A stretch of 64,000 nucleotides of DNA from Chitinophaga oryziterrae (GCF_009758125.1 NZ_WRXO01000001.1:1550001-1614000); one strand, 5' to 3'; positions 1 to 9,497 are shown, numbered from the stretch's first letter. The notes: generated by a model from the letters alone, not told the origin. Translations and numbers: made by a program.

Positions 1-206
1 GGGTATAACATTATCTGACTTAAAATAGAAATGCTTCTTTAGCTTGGGATTGAAGGTTTAAAACAACGTTATAATCGATATAGAGTTTTTAGTTTAATTG
101 TTGTGATGTTCATCTTTCGTTCTATTCTGGATGTAAGTTAAATCAATAGAAAATGCGCGCAAAAGAAGTTGGCCAAAAAAGATTTTATTTGACAGAAACC
201 GTTGAA

Positions 207-548
207 CTAGTCAACGGCTCCGGTGAACCGGTAGTAGCTGGGAGCCTTATTGTGGACTCTTTTAAATGCACGGGAGAAAGTGGCAATAGAGCTGTATTCG
301 AGGGTAAATGCGATCTCTCCGACGGTAGTACCTTTGATGAATTCTTCTTTAGCAAATTGCATGCATAATTCAAGATGATAACGGGCAATAGTTATTCCGA
401 AAAGCTGTTTAAAGCCTTTGGTCAGTTTAGTTTCACTGATCTTATATTGTTCGCAAAGGTCCTCAATTTTAAATCTACGCTTGAAGTCTGTTGTGATTTC
501 TAATTGTACCTTTTCTATGATTTTCCTTTCGGAGAAGGTTAATTTCAT
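207..548 (-). CDS. Small AraC-type DNA-binding regulator
   Basis: A 113-residue protein made almost entirely of an AraC/XylS-type DNA-binding domain. Two helix-turn-helix units can be read: one at about residues 27-48 (IEDLCEQYKISETKLTKGF) and one at about 76-98 (TVGEIAFTLEYSSIATFSRAF), followed by the family-typical end HNKAPSYYR. There is no room for the ligand-binding or dimerisation domain that most AraC proteins carry, so it is either a stand-alone HTH protein, a form common in Bacteroidota, or the surviving 3' part of a longer gene. No in-frame homologous extension was noticed upstream of the start. The target genes cannot be inferred, because the neighbours are a secreted protein and unrelated metabolism. 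Confidence 0.8.
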   Translation of the reverse strand: MKLTFSERKIIEKVQLEITTDFKRRFKIEDLCEQYKISETKLTKGFKQLFGITIARYHLELCMQFAKEEFIKGTTVGEIAFTLEYSSIATFSRAFKRVHNKAPSYYRFTGAVD

Positions 549-870
549 TTGAGGTAAGGTTTGAATTTGTACAAAACAATGAGTTGGACTTGTTCCTTGC
601 TTCGGTTGGGGACAGACGGTTAACTTGAATATTGGGGCTACAGACTTTAAAAGTTAACAATTTGTCTATTTATCTATTGTACCATATAAATTTAAAACCC
701 ACATTGGGAGCTAAATGTCGCCGAATAATAATATAAGTATATGAGGAAAATTGCTGTTAAGCTCATCAGGAAAGACAATACAAAGATATAGGATAAAAGC
801 ATATTTTTTTACTCAAAAACATCTTTTTGATCTAATTTATTATTCCAATGCAATTATTGTAATTAAGTTT
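549..870. other. Intergenic stretch without recognised genes
   Basis: AT-rich DNA between the start of the AraC-type gene and the end of the secreted Gly-rich protein gene. I see no convincing reading frame, hairpin or promoter that matches the Bacteroidota consensus. Confidence 0.5.
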
Positions 871-1695
871 TTAAGGCACCATTTTCTCCGGCTTCGCCAA
901 TACCTGTTTTACCCTTATCGTACTGTTTTTATCCCCCCCGCTGCCGTCCATACTCCTGCGTCCCCCAAAACTGCCCAGATTCACCCCAAAACCGCCTCCT
1001 ATGCCTCCAGTGCCGCCACCCATACCAACACCGAGTCCTACACCGCCCATTCTGCCGCCACCTCGCGAACCTCCGCGCACAGCCATATCCTGATTCACGG
1101 TGATACTGTAAGCGATCTTATTCGCATACGCAGGTGTTATTCCTAGTTTTGACAATGGTATCACCAATTCTACATTCAGTGTATCTTTTTCGAGAGATAA
1201 TGCGGCGGCAATGCCTGTTTTATGCTGTGTTACGTCAACGGTTCCATCAGGCACGCCGGTAATCCCTTTTACACCGGCTTTGCCCATATATTGTTGCAGT
1301 CCGCTATAGACATCATCTGGTTGCTGGTGTGCGGGGTTATTACCGCCATATCGATGCTGTGCATAAAGGATACTTCCATCTATCTGTGGATAGGTAACGG
1401 ATGTATTTATCTGCTTCTTGCCTTTTATATTCACACCCAGACTGATACCTGTTCGCATAATATTCACCTGAGTAGCATCGTCCATTGTGCTGATGGCCAC
1501 ATATAAGTTAGTGGAGTCGTTGGATATCTCGTAAGCAAGCTGGATCTTCTCATCAAGATATTTCAGCGGCGTTTTCCATTCATTCAATATTCCGTCTGCA
1601 GTAACAGGCACTACTGCCCAGGTGTTGGAAGGAGTTTGTGCCTGTGCTAAAGATAGTAGGGAAATAGCTGATAAAAGGCAGGCTATTCTTTTCAT
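871..1695 (-). CDS. Secreted protein with Gly-rich tail, unknown function
   Basis: A 274-residue protein with a clear N-terminal signal peptide (MKRIACLLSAISLLSLAQAQ, cleavage after AQA). The mature part starts with a segment of the style ADGILNEWKTPLKYLDEKIQLAYEISNDSTNLYVAI, which resembles the opening strands of family-9 carbohydrate-binding or DOMON-like beta-sandwich domains found in exported Bacteroidota proteins. Residues of about 208-250 form a low-complexity Gly/Met/Arg-rich linker, followed by a short charged tail. It probably acts in the periplasm or outside the cell. It stands alone, with about 125 nt to the ribonucleotide reductase gene downstream. The beta-sandwich assignment is an inference from pattern only. 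Confidence 0.7.
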   Translation of the reverse strand: MKRIACLLSAISLLSLAQAQTPSNTWAVVPVTADGILNEWKTPLKYLDEKIQLAYEISNDSTNLYVAISTMDDATQVNIMRTGISLGVNIKGKKQINTSVTYPQIDGSILYAQHRYGGNNPAHQQPDDVYSGLQQYMGKAGVKGITGVPDGTVDVTQHKTGIAAALSLEKDTLNVELVIPLSKLGITPAYANKIAYSITVNQDMAVRGGSRGGGRMGGVGLGVGMGGGTGGIGGGFGVNLGSFGGRRSMDGSGGDKNSTIRVKQVLAKPEKMVP

Positions 1696-1820
1696 ATAAA
1701 TAGAATTAGGTGTATTAGATGGTCCGGAAGCAGCAAGGTTAAAGCAGTATGTTGCTTAGGGAATGTTAAATCTGATCAATCATCCAAAGGTGTCTTTAAA
1801 GCAGTAAAATTTATCGATAG

Positions 1821-4361
1821 TTACCCGCATTTTGAAGAACCGCAATCTTTGCAGGTAAGGCATCCTTCCTGGTATTGCAGGTTGGTGGAATTACAATTCT
1901 GACACCGTTGCTTCTTTGTTTCCGTACCATCCGGTATATATCTTTTAAGCGCACGGGCCACGCCATTTTTCCATGTATTGATAGCTTCATCCAACTGAAG
2001 ACTGCTGATCAGATCAACTACCTTTTCAATAGGCATTCCATGCCTCAGGGTGCTTGAAATCAGCTTTGCATAATTCCAGTACTCCGGATTGAATTTATAG
2101 GATAAGCCTTCTATTGTGGTTTTATGTCCGCGTTTATTCTTATACTGAAAGTCGTAACGCGATCCTCCATCTGCATCCCGGCTTTTAATAATGACACCGT
2201 TGTTGACCCATCTTGGGATGAGAATACCATCTTCATCATCAGCAAAACCGGTAAATATTTCATACGGCCTGCCTTCAATCAATCCAATAAAAGCGATCCA
2301 CTTGTCCTTGCTGTTCTGGAAACGAACAATTTCAGCCTCAAGCACGGGTGGCCTGGTTGTAGGGAATATCGACTGACTACCTTGCTCTGTTGCAGTATTC
2401 GCGATCAGTACGCCGGAACGTGATCCGTCCCTGTATACTGTCACCCCTTTACAGCCAGCTTTCCAGGCAGCCATATATAATTGTCCTACAACATCTTCTG
2501 TAACCTCTGCAGGCATGTTAATAGTAACACTGATAGAGTGATCGACCCATTTCTGGATATCTCCCTGCATCTGTACCTTTTTCAGGTAATCCACATCATT
2601 AGAGGTGGATTTATAATAAGGTGATTTTGCTACCAGATCATCCAGCTCTTTTTGGGAATAATTTTTAGTCAGATCATGCCCATTCACTTCCATCCATTGC
2701 TTAAAGCGATGATGAAAAACGACATATTCTTCCCATGAATCACCTACCTCATCCACAAAATCAACACGCGCCTCCTTATCATTTGGATTCACTTTTCTCC
2801 TTCTCTTATAAACCGGCATAAATACCGGCTCTATACCTGAACTTGTTTGAGACATCAGACTGGTTGTTCCGGTAGGGGCTATTGTCAGTAAAGCAATATT
2901 CCGCCTGCCATGCTCCAGCATTTCATAATAAAGCTGTGAATCTGCTTCTTTCAAACGAAGTATAAAAGGATTGTTTTTTTCGCGGTCAGCGTCAAATATG
3001 GCGAAGGGGCCTCTTTCTTTAGCTGCCGTTACAGATGCCCGGTAAGCCTCAATAGCAAGGGTTTTATGTATCTGTACGGCAAAGGCTGATCCTTCATCAC
3101 TGCCGTAACGCAGGCCCATTGCGGCGAGCATATCGCCCTCTGCGGTAATACCGATACCGGTTCTCCTGCCTTCCTTCGCTTTGGTGCGGATATTTACCCA
3201 CAAATTCTTTTCAATACGCTTCAGTTCCGGGTCTTCTGGGTCCTCAGCAATTTTTTGCAGGATCGCATCAATTTTCTCCAATTCAAGGTCAATAATATCA
3301 TCCATCATGCGCTGGGCAGAATGAATATGTTTTTTGAATAATTCCCAATTGAAACTGGCCTTGGCAGTAAAAGGTTTTTCAACATAGCTGAACAGGTTAA
3401 TGGCCAGCAGGCGGCAGGAATCATATGGGCAAAGTGGTATTTCTCCGCAGGGGTTGGTAGAAACTGTTTTATAACCCAGATCGGCATAACAATCCGGTAC
3501 TGATTCACGGATAATGGTATCCCAGAATAAAATTCCCGGCTCAGCAGAACTCCAGGCATTATGTACGATCTTCTTCCAAAGTACCGTAGGATCAATTTCT
3601 TTTTTGTAAAGTGGGGTTTTGCTGTCAATAGGATATTGTTGCAGATAAGATTGTCCGGCTTCCACAGCTTTCATGAACTCATCATCAATGCGTACAGAGA
3701 CATTTGCCCCTGTCACTTTGCCCTGTTCCATTTTGGCATCTATAAAATCTTCGGAATCAGGATGTTTTATGGCGATAGAAAGCATGAGTGCACCTCTTCT
3801 TCCGTCTTGTGCTACTTCCCGGGTAGAGTTGGAATAACGCATCATAAAAGGGACAATACCGGTAGAAGTCAGGGCGGAATTCTTCACCGGCGAACCTTTG
3901 GGGCGTATATGGGACAGGTCATGCCCTACACCGCCACGTCTTTTCATTAACTGTACCTGCTCCTGGTCAATTTTCATGATCCCGCCATAAGAGTCAGAAT
4001 CGCCTTCATTACCAATGACAAAACAATTAGAGAGGGAGGCAATTTGATAGGGATTGCCAATTCCTGTCATCGGACTTCCCTGTGGTATAATATATTTAAA
4101 GTTCCGGATCAGCTCAAAAATCTCCGCTTCCGATAAAGGATTCGGGTAGCGTTGTTCTATTCGTGCAATTTCAGATGCAATTCTACGATGCATGTCATCC
4201 GGAGTACCTTCATAAATAGTTCCATACGAATCTTTTAAGGCGTATTTATTTACCCAGACTCTCGCCGCCAGGTCATCTCCTTTGAAATAATCAAGCGATT
4301 TCCGGTAGGCTTCATCGATGGAATAAGTAGTGATTGTATTGGATTGATCTGCAATTTTCAT
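1821..4361 (-). CDS. nrdJ: B12-dependent (class II) ribonucleotide reductase
   Basis: Adenosylcobalamin-dependent ribonucleotide reductase, which makes deoxyribonucleotides with or without oxygen. Visible landmarks are the early block SLSNCFVIG, the specificity-loop region QLMKRRGGVGHDLSHIRPKG, the active-site finger STNPCGEIPLCPYDSCR with NPCGE, the radical-site region LLTIAPTGTTSLMSQTSSGIEP, and a C-terminal Cys-rich tail (CQNCNST...CLTCKDCGSSKCG) of zinc-ribbon or redox-shuttle type. The reading frame is open to 4424, but the Met at 4361 (MKIADQSN) is the likelier start because the extra 21 residues look non-conserved. The product is then 846 residues, normal for class II enzymes. No cobalamin riboswitch is evident upstream; that region is mostly the long palindrome described separately. 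Confidence 0.93.
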   Translation of the reverse strand: MKIADQSNTITTYSIDEAYRKSLDYFKGDDLAARVWVNKYALKDSYGTIYEGTPDDMHRRIASEIARIEQRYPNPLSEAEIFELIRNFKYIIPQGSPMTGIGNPYQIASLSNCFVIGNEGDSDSYGGIMKIDQEQVQLMKRRGGVGHDLSHIRPKGSPVKNSALTSTGIVPFMMRYSNSTREVAQDGRRGALMLSIAIKHPDSEDFIDAKMEQGKVTGANVSVRIDDEFMKAVEAGQSYLQQYPIDSKTPLYKKEIDPTVLWKKIVHNAWSSAEPGILFWDTIIRESVPDCYADLGYKTVSTNPCGEIPLCPYDSCRLLAINLFSYVEKPFTAKASFNWELFKKHIHSAQRMMDDIIDLELEKIDAILQKIAEDPEDPELKRIEKNLWVNIRTKAKEGRRTGIGITAEGDMLAAMGLRYGSDEGSAFAVQIHKTLAIEAYRASVTAAKERGPFAIFDADREKNNPFILRLKEADSQLYYEMLEHGRRNIALLTIAPTGTTSLMSQTSSGIEPVFMPVYKRRRKVNPNDKEARVDFVDEVGDSWEEYVVFHHRFKQWMEVNGHDLTKNYSQKELDDLVAKSPYYKSTSNDVDYLKKVQMQGDIQKWVDHSISVTINMPAEVTEDVVGQLYMAAWKAGCKGVTVYRDGSRSGVLIANTATEQGSQSIFPTTRPPVLEAEIVRFQNSKDKWIAFIGLIEGRPYEIFTGFADDEDGILIPRWVNNGVIIKSRDADGGSRYDFQYKNKRGHKTTIEGLSYKFNPEYWNYAKLISSTLRHGMPIEKVVDLISSLQLDEAINTWKNGVARALKRYIPDGTETKKQRCQNCNSTNLQYQEGCLTCKDCGSSKCG

Positions 4362-4608
4362 GACTAAAATTTTAGATGAGGACAACGTTGGATATGGTTG
4401 CAAAGCTACGCTTTTTGGGAACACTAATTTTTATGATTTAAATCAGAGTTTCAAATTTATTTTACTATTTGATTGATTTTTAATCGTTTATATTTTTTGT
4501 AAATGAAAATTGTTTTCAAAAAACAGTAATCGTGATGAATGTAAAATATGTATTATGCATCATGGGATAAAATAGAAGTGAATCTTCTTTTGCTTGTAAT
4601 TAGAGCTT

Positions 4609-4759
4609 GTCCGGTGAGTGTTCGGGGAGTCTCTATATCTAGAACATACTTTAAACATAGGTCGGAGATAGGCTGAACATACTTTGGTCGGTTCGGAAAA
4701 GACCAAAGTATCTTCAACCTATCTCCAACCTATGTTCTACATATAGAGACTTTCCGGAC
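4609..4759. repeat. 150-nt imperfect palindrome
   Basis: Two long arms pair across a short centre near 4690-4700. The outer arms begin with GTCCGG and end with CCGGAC. Inner matching blocks include AGTCTCTATAT with ATATAGAGACT, a block around GGTCGGAGATAGG with CCTATCTCCAACC, and ATACTTTGGTC with GACCAAAGTAT. It lies in the 477-nt gap between the divergent reductase and histidine kinase genes. It may form a very long RNA hairpin or a cruciform, and it looks like a dispersed repeat unit rather than a simple terminator. Confidence 0.85.
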
Positions 4760-4775
4760 CTGGTATACACAAACG

Positions 4776-4825
4776 CCCATCTTGTCTACACTCTAAAACA
4801 AATAACCTTTAAAACGCTACTTTCG
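4776..4825 (+). promoter_or_regulatory. Putative promoter of the kinase/LytTR operon
   Basis: The block CTTGTCTAC (4781-4789) followed by an AAAACAA/CTTT stretch is repeated almost unchanged before the TonB receptor gene (6544-6552). A TACTTTCG box at 4818-4825 resembles the Bacteroidota -7 element TAnnTTTG with one mismatch, 28 nt after the shared block. The shared block is a candidate site for the LytTR regulator encoded here. Confidence 0.5.
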
Positions 4826-4838
4826 TAATACCTGGCAG

Positions 4839-5837
4839 ATGAAAGTACTCAACAATAAATACGGCCTTACTACAGCAGGGATTCACGTACTGATATGGAG
4901 CATATTATTGTTGCTGCCATATATTGTGTCTACTCCTGCTAATGATTATAAGATTGGTCCTATACCCGGATTGTTCTTTACGATCTCTGGCCTGATCCAT
5001 ATGGGCATTTTTTATAGTAATGCCTTCTTTTTTTATCCCAGGTTGATCAATAAGTGGTGGTGGTACATTCCCACAGCTATCCTGTTGCTGATGGCTTCAT
5101 TCTGGTTGAAATACCACATACTTGCGTACTGGTTCCCGGATGTATTGAAAGATGTCACCGCTTATAAATTCATCTTTGCTCCTTCGGTAGGGATATTTGT
5201 TATCAGTATCATCTACCGGAGGATCATCAATAAGATCAGGTATGAAAAAGTACAGGCGCAACGGCGTACAGAACAGCTTTCTGCAGAGCTGAAATTCCTC
5301 CGGTCACAGATCAGCCCACATTTCCTGTTTAATGTCCTTACGAACCTGGTATCACTGGCGAGGAAAAAATCAGATCAGTTGGAGTCTTCGCTGATCATGC
5401 TTTCGGACCTGATGCGTTATATGTTATATGATACGCAGGGAAAGAAAGTACCGGTAACAAAAGAGATCGGATACCTGCAAAGTTATATTGAATTACAGAA
5501 GCTGCGTTTTGGCAGCGAAGTGGCTATAAATACTCTAATAGAGGTAGAAGGAGATTATACCATAGAACCCATGTTACTGATCCCCTTTGTGGAAAACGCA
5601 TTCAAACATGGCTTAGCACAGATCAACATTCAGTTATCCGTAAAGAACGGGCGGCTTACCTTTGATGTAACGAACAGGTTCGATCATGAAAATACGATAA
5701 GTAAAGATGAGAACTCCGGTATTGGATTAACGAATGTCAGGACTCGCCTGGACTTACTATATAAAGACAGGCATACGTTATTGATCAGGGAAGAGGATCA
5801 CTTATTTCATGTTACCTTAACTTTGATGTTTACATGA
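4839..5837 (+). CDS. LytS/YehU-type membrane sensor histidine kinase
   Basis: A 332-residue kinase. The first half has about four hydrophobic membrane segments (residues 12-30, 43-65, 75-95 and 110-125), then a short coiled coil. The His_kinase box reads LRSQISPHFLFNVLTNLVSL with the phospho-acceptor at about His161, and an N-box-like FVENAFKHG and a G-box (GIGLTNVRTRLDLLY) follow. This is the family that pairs with LytTR regulators, unlike classical HisKA kinases. The gene overlaps the regulator gene by 4 nt, so the two are translated together. The signal it senses is unknown. The TonB receptor just downstream is the likely regulated target. Confidence 0.92.
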   Translation: MKVLNNKYGLTTAGIHVLIWSILLLLPYIVSTPANDYKIGPIPGLFFTISGLIHMGIFYSNAFFFYPRLINKWWWYIPTAILLLMASFWLKYHILAYWFPDVLKDVTAYKFIFAPSVGIFVISIIYRRIINKIRYEKVQAQRRTEQLSAELKFLRSQISPHFLFNVLTNLVSLARKKSDQLESSLIMLSDLMRYMLYDTQGKKVPVTKEIGYLQSYIELQKLRFGSEVAINTLIEVEGDYTIEPMLLIPFVENAFKHGLAQINIQLSVKNGRLTFDVTNRFDHENTISKDENSGIGLTNVRTRLDLLYKDRHTLLIREEDHLFHVTLTLMFT

Positions 5838-6526
5838 TACGTTGCATTGCCATAGATGATGAACTGCTGGTGCGGGAACTACTGGAAGATAATATCCGGC
5901 AGATTCCATTCCTGCAACTTATCAGAACATGTAAAAATGCAATGGAAGCGATAGCCGTGATGCAAAATGAACCGGTAGACCTCATCTTCCTGGATATCCA
6001 GATGCCCCGGTTAAACGGACTACAGTTCTTAAGATCACTGCCACAACCTCCGATGGTGATACTGGTGACTGCCTACGAACAATACGCCATGGAAGGATTC
6101 GAGCTACAGGTGGTGGACTATCTGCTAAAGCCTTTCAGTTTTGAACGGTTCCTGAAAGCCTGTAATCATGCACATGAATTATTTCACTTACGGAATAAAG
6201 AGAGAGAAGGGCCGCAGGACTTCTTTGTATACGTGGAATATGCACAGGTAAAGATCGAAGTAGCTAACATCACATATATCGAAGGACTTAAAGACTATAT
6301 CAAAATACATCTGTCATCCTCCGGCAAGCCTGTTCTCACACGAATGACCATCAAAGCAATGGAAGAAAAACTGCCCCCACCGGCTTTTATACGCACGCAT
6401 AAATCCTTCCTTGTTGCTGCCCGGAAAATTACCGCCGTTAAAAGAGATCTGATCCTGATCGGTAATCAGGAAATACCCGTCAGCGAATTCTACAAAGAAA
6501 ATGTGACACGGATGCTCAATATTTAG
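5834..6526 (+). CDS. LytTR-family response regulator
   Basis: A 230-residue regulator. Residues 1-120 are a receiver domain with the acidic pair at DDE (residues 8-10), the phospho-acceptor at about Asp54 (LIFLDIQMP), and the conserved Thr and Lys (VTAYE, LKPFSF). Residues of about 130-230 are a LytTR DNA-binding domain (VEVANITYIEGLKDYIKIH, then FIRTHKSFLV). It forms an operon with the kinase through a 4-nt overlap. LytTR proteins bind paired short repeats; the CTTGTCTAC block found upstream of this operon and of the TonB receptor gene is a candidate site, which would mean autoregulation plus control of the receptor. Confidence 0.93.
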   Translation: MIRCIAIDDELLVRELLEDNIRQIPFLQLIRTCKNAMEAIAVMQNEPVDLIFLDIQMPRLNGLQFLRSLPQPPMVILVTAYEQYAMEGFELQVVDYLLKPFSFERFLKACNHAHELFHLRNKEREGPQDFFVYVEYAQVKIEVANITYIEGLKDYIKIHLSSSGKPVLTRMTIKAMEEKLPPPAFIRTHKSFLVAARKITAVKRDLILIGNQEIPVSEFYKENVTRMLNI

Positions 6527-6536
6527 TCGTATCAAT

Positions 6537-6589
6537 TCCCCGTCTTGTCTACTCTTCAAAAAACAAGCTTTCATCTGCCTGTAGTTTTG
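6537..6589 (+). promoter_or_regulatory. Putative promoter of the TonB receptor gene
   Basis: Contains the block CTTGTCTAC (6544-6552) and an AAAAACAA/CTTT stretch, both shared with the kinase operon promoter, and an exact Bacteroidota -7 element TAGTTTTG at 6582-6589, 29 nt after the shared block. No clear -33 TTTG is seen, as expected of a promoter that needs an activator. Confidence 0.55.
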
Positions 6590-6608
6590 CCTGTAAATAC
6601 TACAGGTA

Positions 6609-8822
6609 ATGAAAAAATATGCAGTACTGCTCTTCCTGCTAACGTTACTGTCCGGGATAGCTGAAGCGCAGCAAACGATCAGCGGGATAATTAAAAATGA
6701 TAAAGGGATGGTCGTTCCATCAGCCTCTGTCTCCATTAATGGAAAAGGAGCACAAACAGACAGTGCTGGATACTTCAGAATTGAAATAACTGGCACAGGA
6801 AAAAAAATCCTGACCGTCTCTTCCATAGGATATCGTCCTCTTAAAAAAGAGATCATGACGGACAGTGTGCTCAACCTTGTTCTCAGACATGATACGCATA
6901 CCCTGAATGAAGTCAATGTCAGTGCCGGATCATTTGATGCCAGTGATAAGGCGAAGGGGGCCTCTTTAACACCCATGGATGCGGTGACCGTAGCCGGTAG
7001 TAATGCAGACCTCGCACAGGCACTACGTGCACTGCCGGGAGCACAGCAGATCGGTGAACAGGATGGTTTGTTTGTCCGGGGTGGTACCAGTGATGAAACC
7101 AAGCAATTTATGGATGGTACATTGCTTAGAAATCCCAATTATTCTGCTGTACCTGGCCTTCGCCAATATGCACGGATTAACCCGTTCTTATTTAAAGGGA
7201 TCCTGTTCAGTTCCGGCGGATATTCTGCATTGTACGGTCAGGCAATGAGCAGTGCCCTCATCCTGGAAAGTGTAGACCTGCCTGATAAATCTTCTGCCAG
7301 GTTCAATATTTTCCCGGCTAATATCGGAGCAGGATGGCAACAGCTTGCAAAGAATAACAGGAGTAGTTATGGCGTCAACCTGAACTATAGTAACCAGTCA
7401 TTTTACAATTCAATCATACGGCAGCAACCGGATTATTTCAGCGGACCTGTATACCTGCAGGGAGATGCCAACCTGAGGATCAAAACCAGCAAAACAGGTA
7501 TGCTGAAACTATATACGAACTGGTCATACAGTGATGTCGGTATGTCTAACCCTGATATTGACAGCAGCACATTACGAACAAAGTACCAACTGAAAGGAAA
7601 GAATATTTATAGCAATCTTAGTTACCGGGACCTCCTGCCTCATGACTGGAAAATAGATGCTGGTATTGGCTTCAGTTACAATCAGGATAAAACGGTCAGC
7701 CAGCTCCTGGATGCAACAGGAAAGATGATCGCCATACCATCTGTACCCTTCAGTGATAAATCTTTCAACAGTCTTATCAATACCTGCTTTGCACAGGGCA
7801 GGGTAGTATTCACTCATTTCTTTTCCAATAATCAGGCTATACATGTTGGTGCAGAACATTTTTACACTAATGATAAAGGTCTGAGGAAAGACAGTGCAAT
7901 ATCATTGACAGATCAACTGAGCGCTGTTTTTGCAGAAGGGGATATCCGCCTCACCGGTAACCTGGCCGCCAAAGCGGGTGCCCGGCTGGAATATTCGTCC
8001 CTGTTGGATAAAATGGTGATAGCCCCCAGAATTAGTCTTGCTTACCGGCTACCCGATGGTGGTCAGTTCAATCTGGCATATGGTATCTTTTACCAGGAGC
8101 CACTGAATGAATTACTATACCAGAACAGGGACCTGAATTTCACGAACGCTACGCATTATGTACTCAACTATACAAAGAGAAAGAACAACAGGTTCTTTAG
8201 GGTAGAAGCCTATTACAAGCAGTACCATAACCTTGTAAAGACTTACCCCGCCATCAGTAATAACGGAGATGGATATGCAAAAGGAATTGAATTTTTCTGG
8301 CGGGATAAAAAATCAATTAAAGATCTTGATTACTGGATCACTTATACTTATCTGGATACTAAAAGGAACTTCCTCGATTATCCGTATGCACTAAGGCCTT
8401 CTTTTGCAGCGCCGCACACCGCAACTATTGCCATTAAAAAGATGTTTCCGGCTATCAATACCGGTGTCAATGTCTCTTACGCGGTCGCTGCCGGCCGGCC
8501 GTATTATGACCTTCATTACAATACTCCGGAGAGTGAATATAAGGTATCAGACAAAGGGACTACCCGTCCTTATAGTGTAATGAACCTGCATGTGTTTTAC
8601 CTGACCCGCTTTTTCAAAAAGGGGAAATGGCAGGACTTCTCCGGATGTGCTTTTGGTATCAATAATTTATTGGGTACACGACAGGTATTCGGTTATAACT
8701 ACAGTTATGATGGTCTCAATAAGGTACCAGTTACCTTACCTGCTACCCGGAGTTTCTATGTCGGTGTATTTATGAGCCTGGGTATTGACCGTACAGATGA
8801 TTTCCTGAACGAAGATCTTTAA
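6609..8822 (+). CDS. TonB-dependent outer-membrane receptor
   Basis: A 737-residue outer-membrane receptor. A signal peptide (MKKYAVLLFLLTLLSGIAEAQ) is followed by a carboxypeptidase-regulatory-like beta-sandwich (about 22-95, SGIIKNDKGMVVPSASVSINGKGAQTD in style), a plug domain (about 105-215, with ALRALPGAQQIGEQDGLFVRGG and a DGTLL motif) and a beta-barrel to the C-terminus. It is shorter than SusC proteins and has no SusD partner, so it more likely imports a small ligand such as a siderophore, cofactor or peptide. Its upstream region shares a motif with the kinase/LytTR operon, which points to control by that pair. The next gene starts 19 nt downstream and is probably co-transcribed. Confidence 0.92.
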   Translation: MKKYAVLLFLLTLLSGIAEAQQTISGIIKNDKGMVVPSASVSINGKGAQTDSAGYFRIEITGTGKKILTVSSIGYRPLKKEIMTDSVLNLVLRHDTHTLNEVNVSAGSFDASDKAKGASLTPMDAVTVAGSNADLAQALRALPGAQQIGEQDGLFVRGGTSDETKQFMDGTLLRNPNYSAVPGLRQYARINPFLFKGILFSSGGYSALYGQAMSSALILESVDLPDKSSARFNIFPANIGAGWQQLAKNNRSSYGVNLNYSNQSFYNSIIRQQPDYFSGPVYLQGDANLRIKTSKTGMLKLYTNWSYSDVGMSNPDIDSSTLRTKYQLKGKNIYSNLSYRDLLPHDWKIDAGIGFSYNQDKTVSQLLDATGKMIAIPSVPFSDKSFNSLINTCFAQGRVVFTHFFSNNQAIHVGAEHFYTNDKGLRKDSAISLTDQLSAVFAEGDIRLTGNLAAKAGARLEYSSLLDKMVIAPRISLAYRLPDGGQFNLAYGIFYQEPLNELLYQNRDLNFTNATHYVLNYTKRKNNRFFRVEAYYKQYHNLVKTYPAISNNGDGYAKGIEFFWRDKKSIKDLDYWITYTYLDTKRNFLDYPYALRPSFAAPHTATIAIKKMFPAINTGVNVSYAVAAGRPYYDLHYNTPESEYKVSDKGTTRPYSVMNLHVFYLTRFFKKGKWQDFSGCAFGINNLLGTRQVFGYNYSYDGLNKVPVTLPATRSFYVGVFMSLGIDRTDDFLNEDL

Positions 8823-8841
8823 CAAACAAAAATCAATACAA

Positions 8842-9486
8842 ATGAAGAAAACAATGATCTCCATGTTAGTGCTGTTACTAATCTGCTACAGCACTTTTGC
8901 CCAGACACCTGCACTACAGCAGGCAGTAAGCAGACTGGATAAAGCCACAACGGTGAAAGATTATGAATCACTGGAAAAAGAGTTTTCTGCAATGGCTGCT
9001 GCTGCGGGTAAAGACTGGCTGCCCTACTATTATGCCGCCTTCTGCAATGCAAAGATCGGGTTCCTTTACCAGGAGGATGGTGAGAGAATCGAACCTTATA
9101 GTAAACAGGGCGAAGAACAGGCATTAAAAGCGCAGTCTTTACTGGATTCAGCTACTCAGAAGAATGAATTGTCGGAGCTGTATACTGTTATGAGCATGGT
9201 CTACCGTACAAAGGTATTTATCAATCCTATGACCTACGGCCGGAAGTATGGGTTGTTGTCCCAGCATTTCCTGGACCTGGCAAAAGGACTGAGCCCGCAT
9301 AACCCACGTGTTTTATATGTAGAGGCATGGGTGAAATATTACACACCAAAAATGTGGGGAGGGGATAAGGACCTGGCTAAACAACTGGCGAATGAAAGTC
9401 TGGCTCAATTACAACAGGCATCTGACGATATTCATCCTCATTGGGGGAAGACAGAAGATATGACACTTTTAAATCAATCCAAATAA
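8842..9486 (+). CDS. Exported helical protein, unknown function
   Basis: A 214-residue protein with a signal peptide (MKKTMISMLVLLLICYSTFAQ) and an all-helical mature part. The repeating pattern of helices (KDYESLEKEFSAMAAAAGKDWLPYYYAAFCNAKIGF, then EEQALKAQSLLDSA, then SEL YTVMSMVYRTKVF) resembles degenerate TPR units. It follows the TonB receptor by 19 nt and is probably in the same transcript, so it could be a periplasmic partner of that receptor. No catalytic motif is visible. It overlaps nothing, and the next small gene begins 11 nt later. Confidence 0.75.
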   Translation: MKKTMISMLVLLLICYSTFAQTPALQQAVSRLDKATTVKDYESLEKEFSAMAAAAGKDWLPYYYAAFCNAKIGFLYQEDGERIEPYSKQGEEQALKAQSLLDSATQKNELSELYTVMSMVYRTKVFINPMTYGRKYGLLSQHFLDLAKGLSPHNPRVLYVEAWVKYYTPKMWGGDKDLAKQLANESLAQLQQASDDIHPHWGKTEDMTLLNQSK

Positions 9487-9497
9487 ATCTTAAACAT

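Noticed and set aside
153..368. 71-codon + strand frame at the left end
   Set aside because: It lies antisense to the second helix-turn-helix of the AraC-type gene, whose translation is clearly protein-like; the + frame has no recognisable feature.
751..1146. 131-codon + strand frame rich in Thr, Ser and Pro
   Set aside because: It is the antisense shadow of the Gly-rich tail of the secreted protein, which explains its low-complexity composition.
4362..4838. Possible cobalamin riboswitch before the B12-dependent reductase gene
   Set aside because: I could not find the conserved B12-box-like segment; the long palindrome explains the visible structure.
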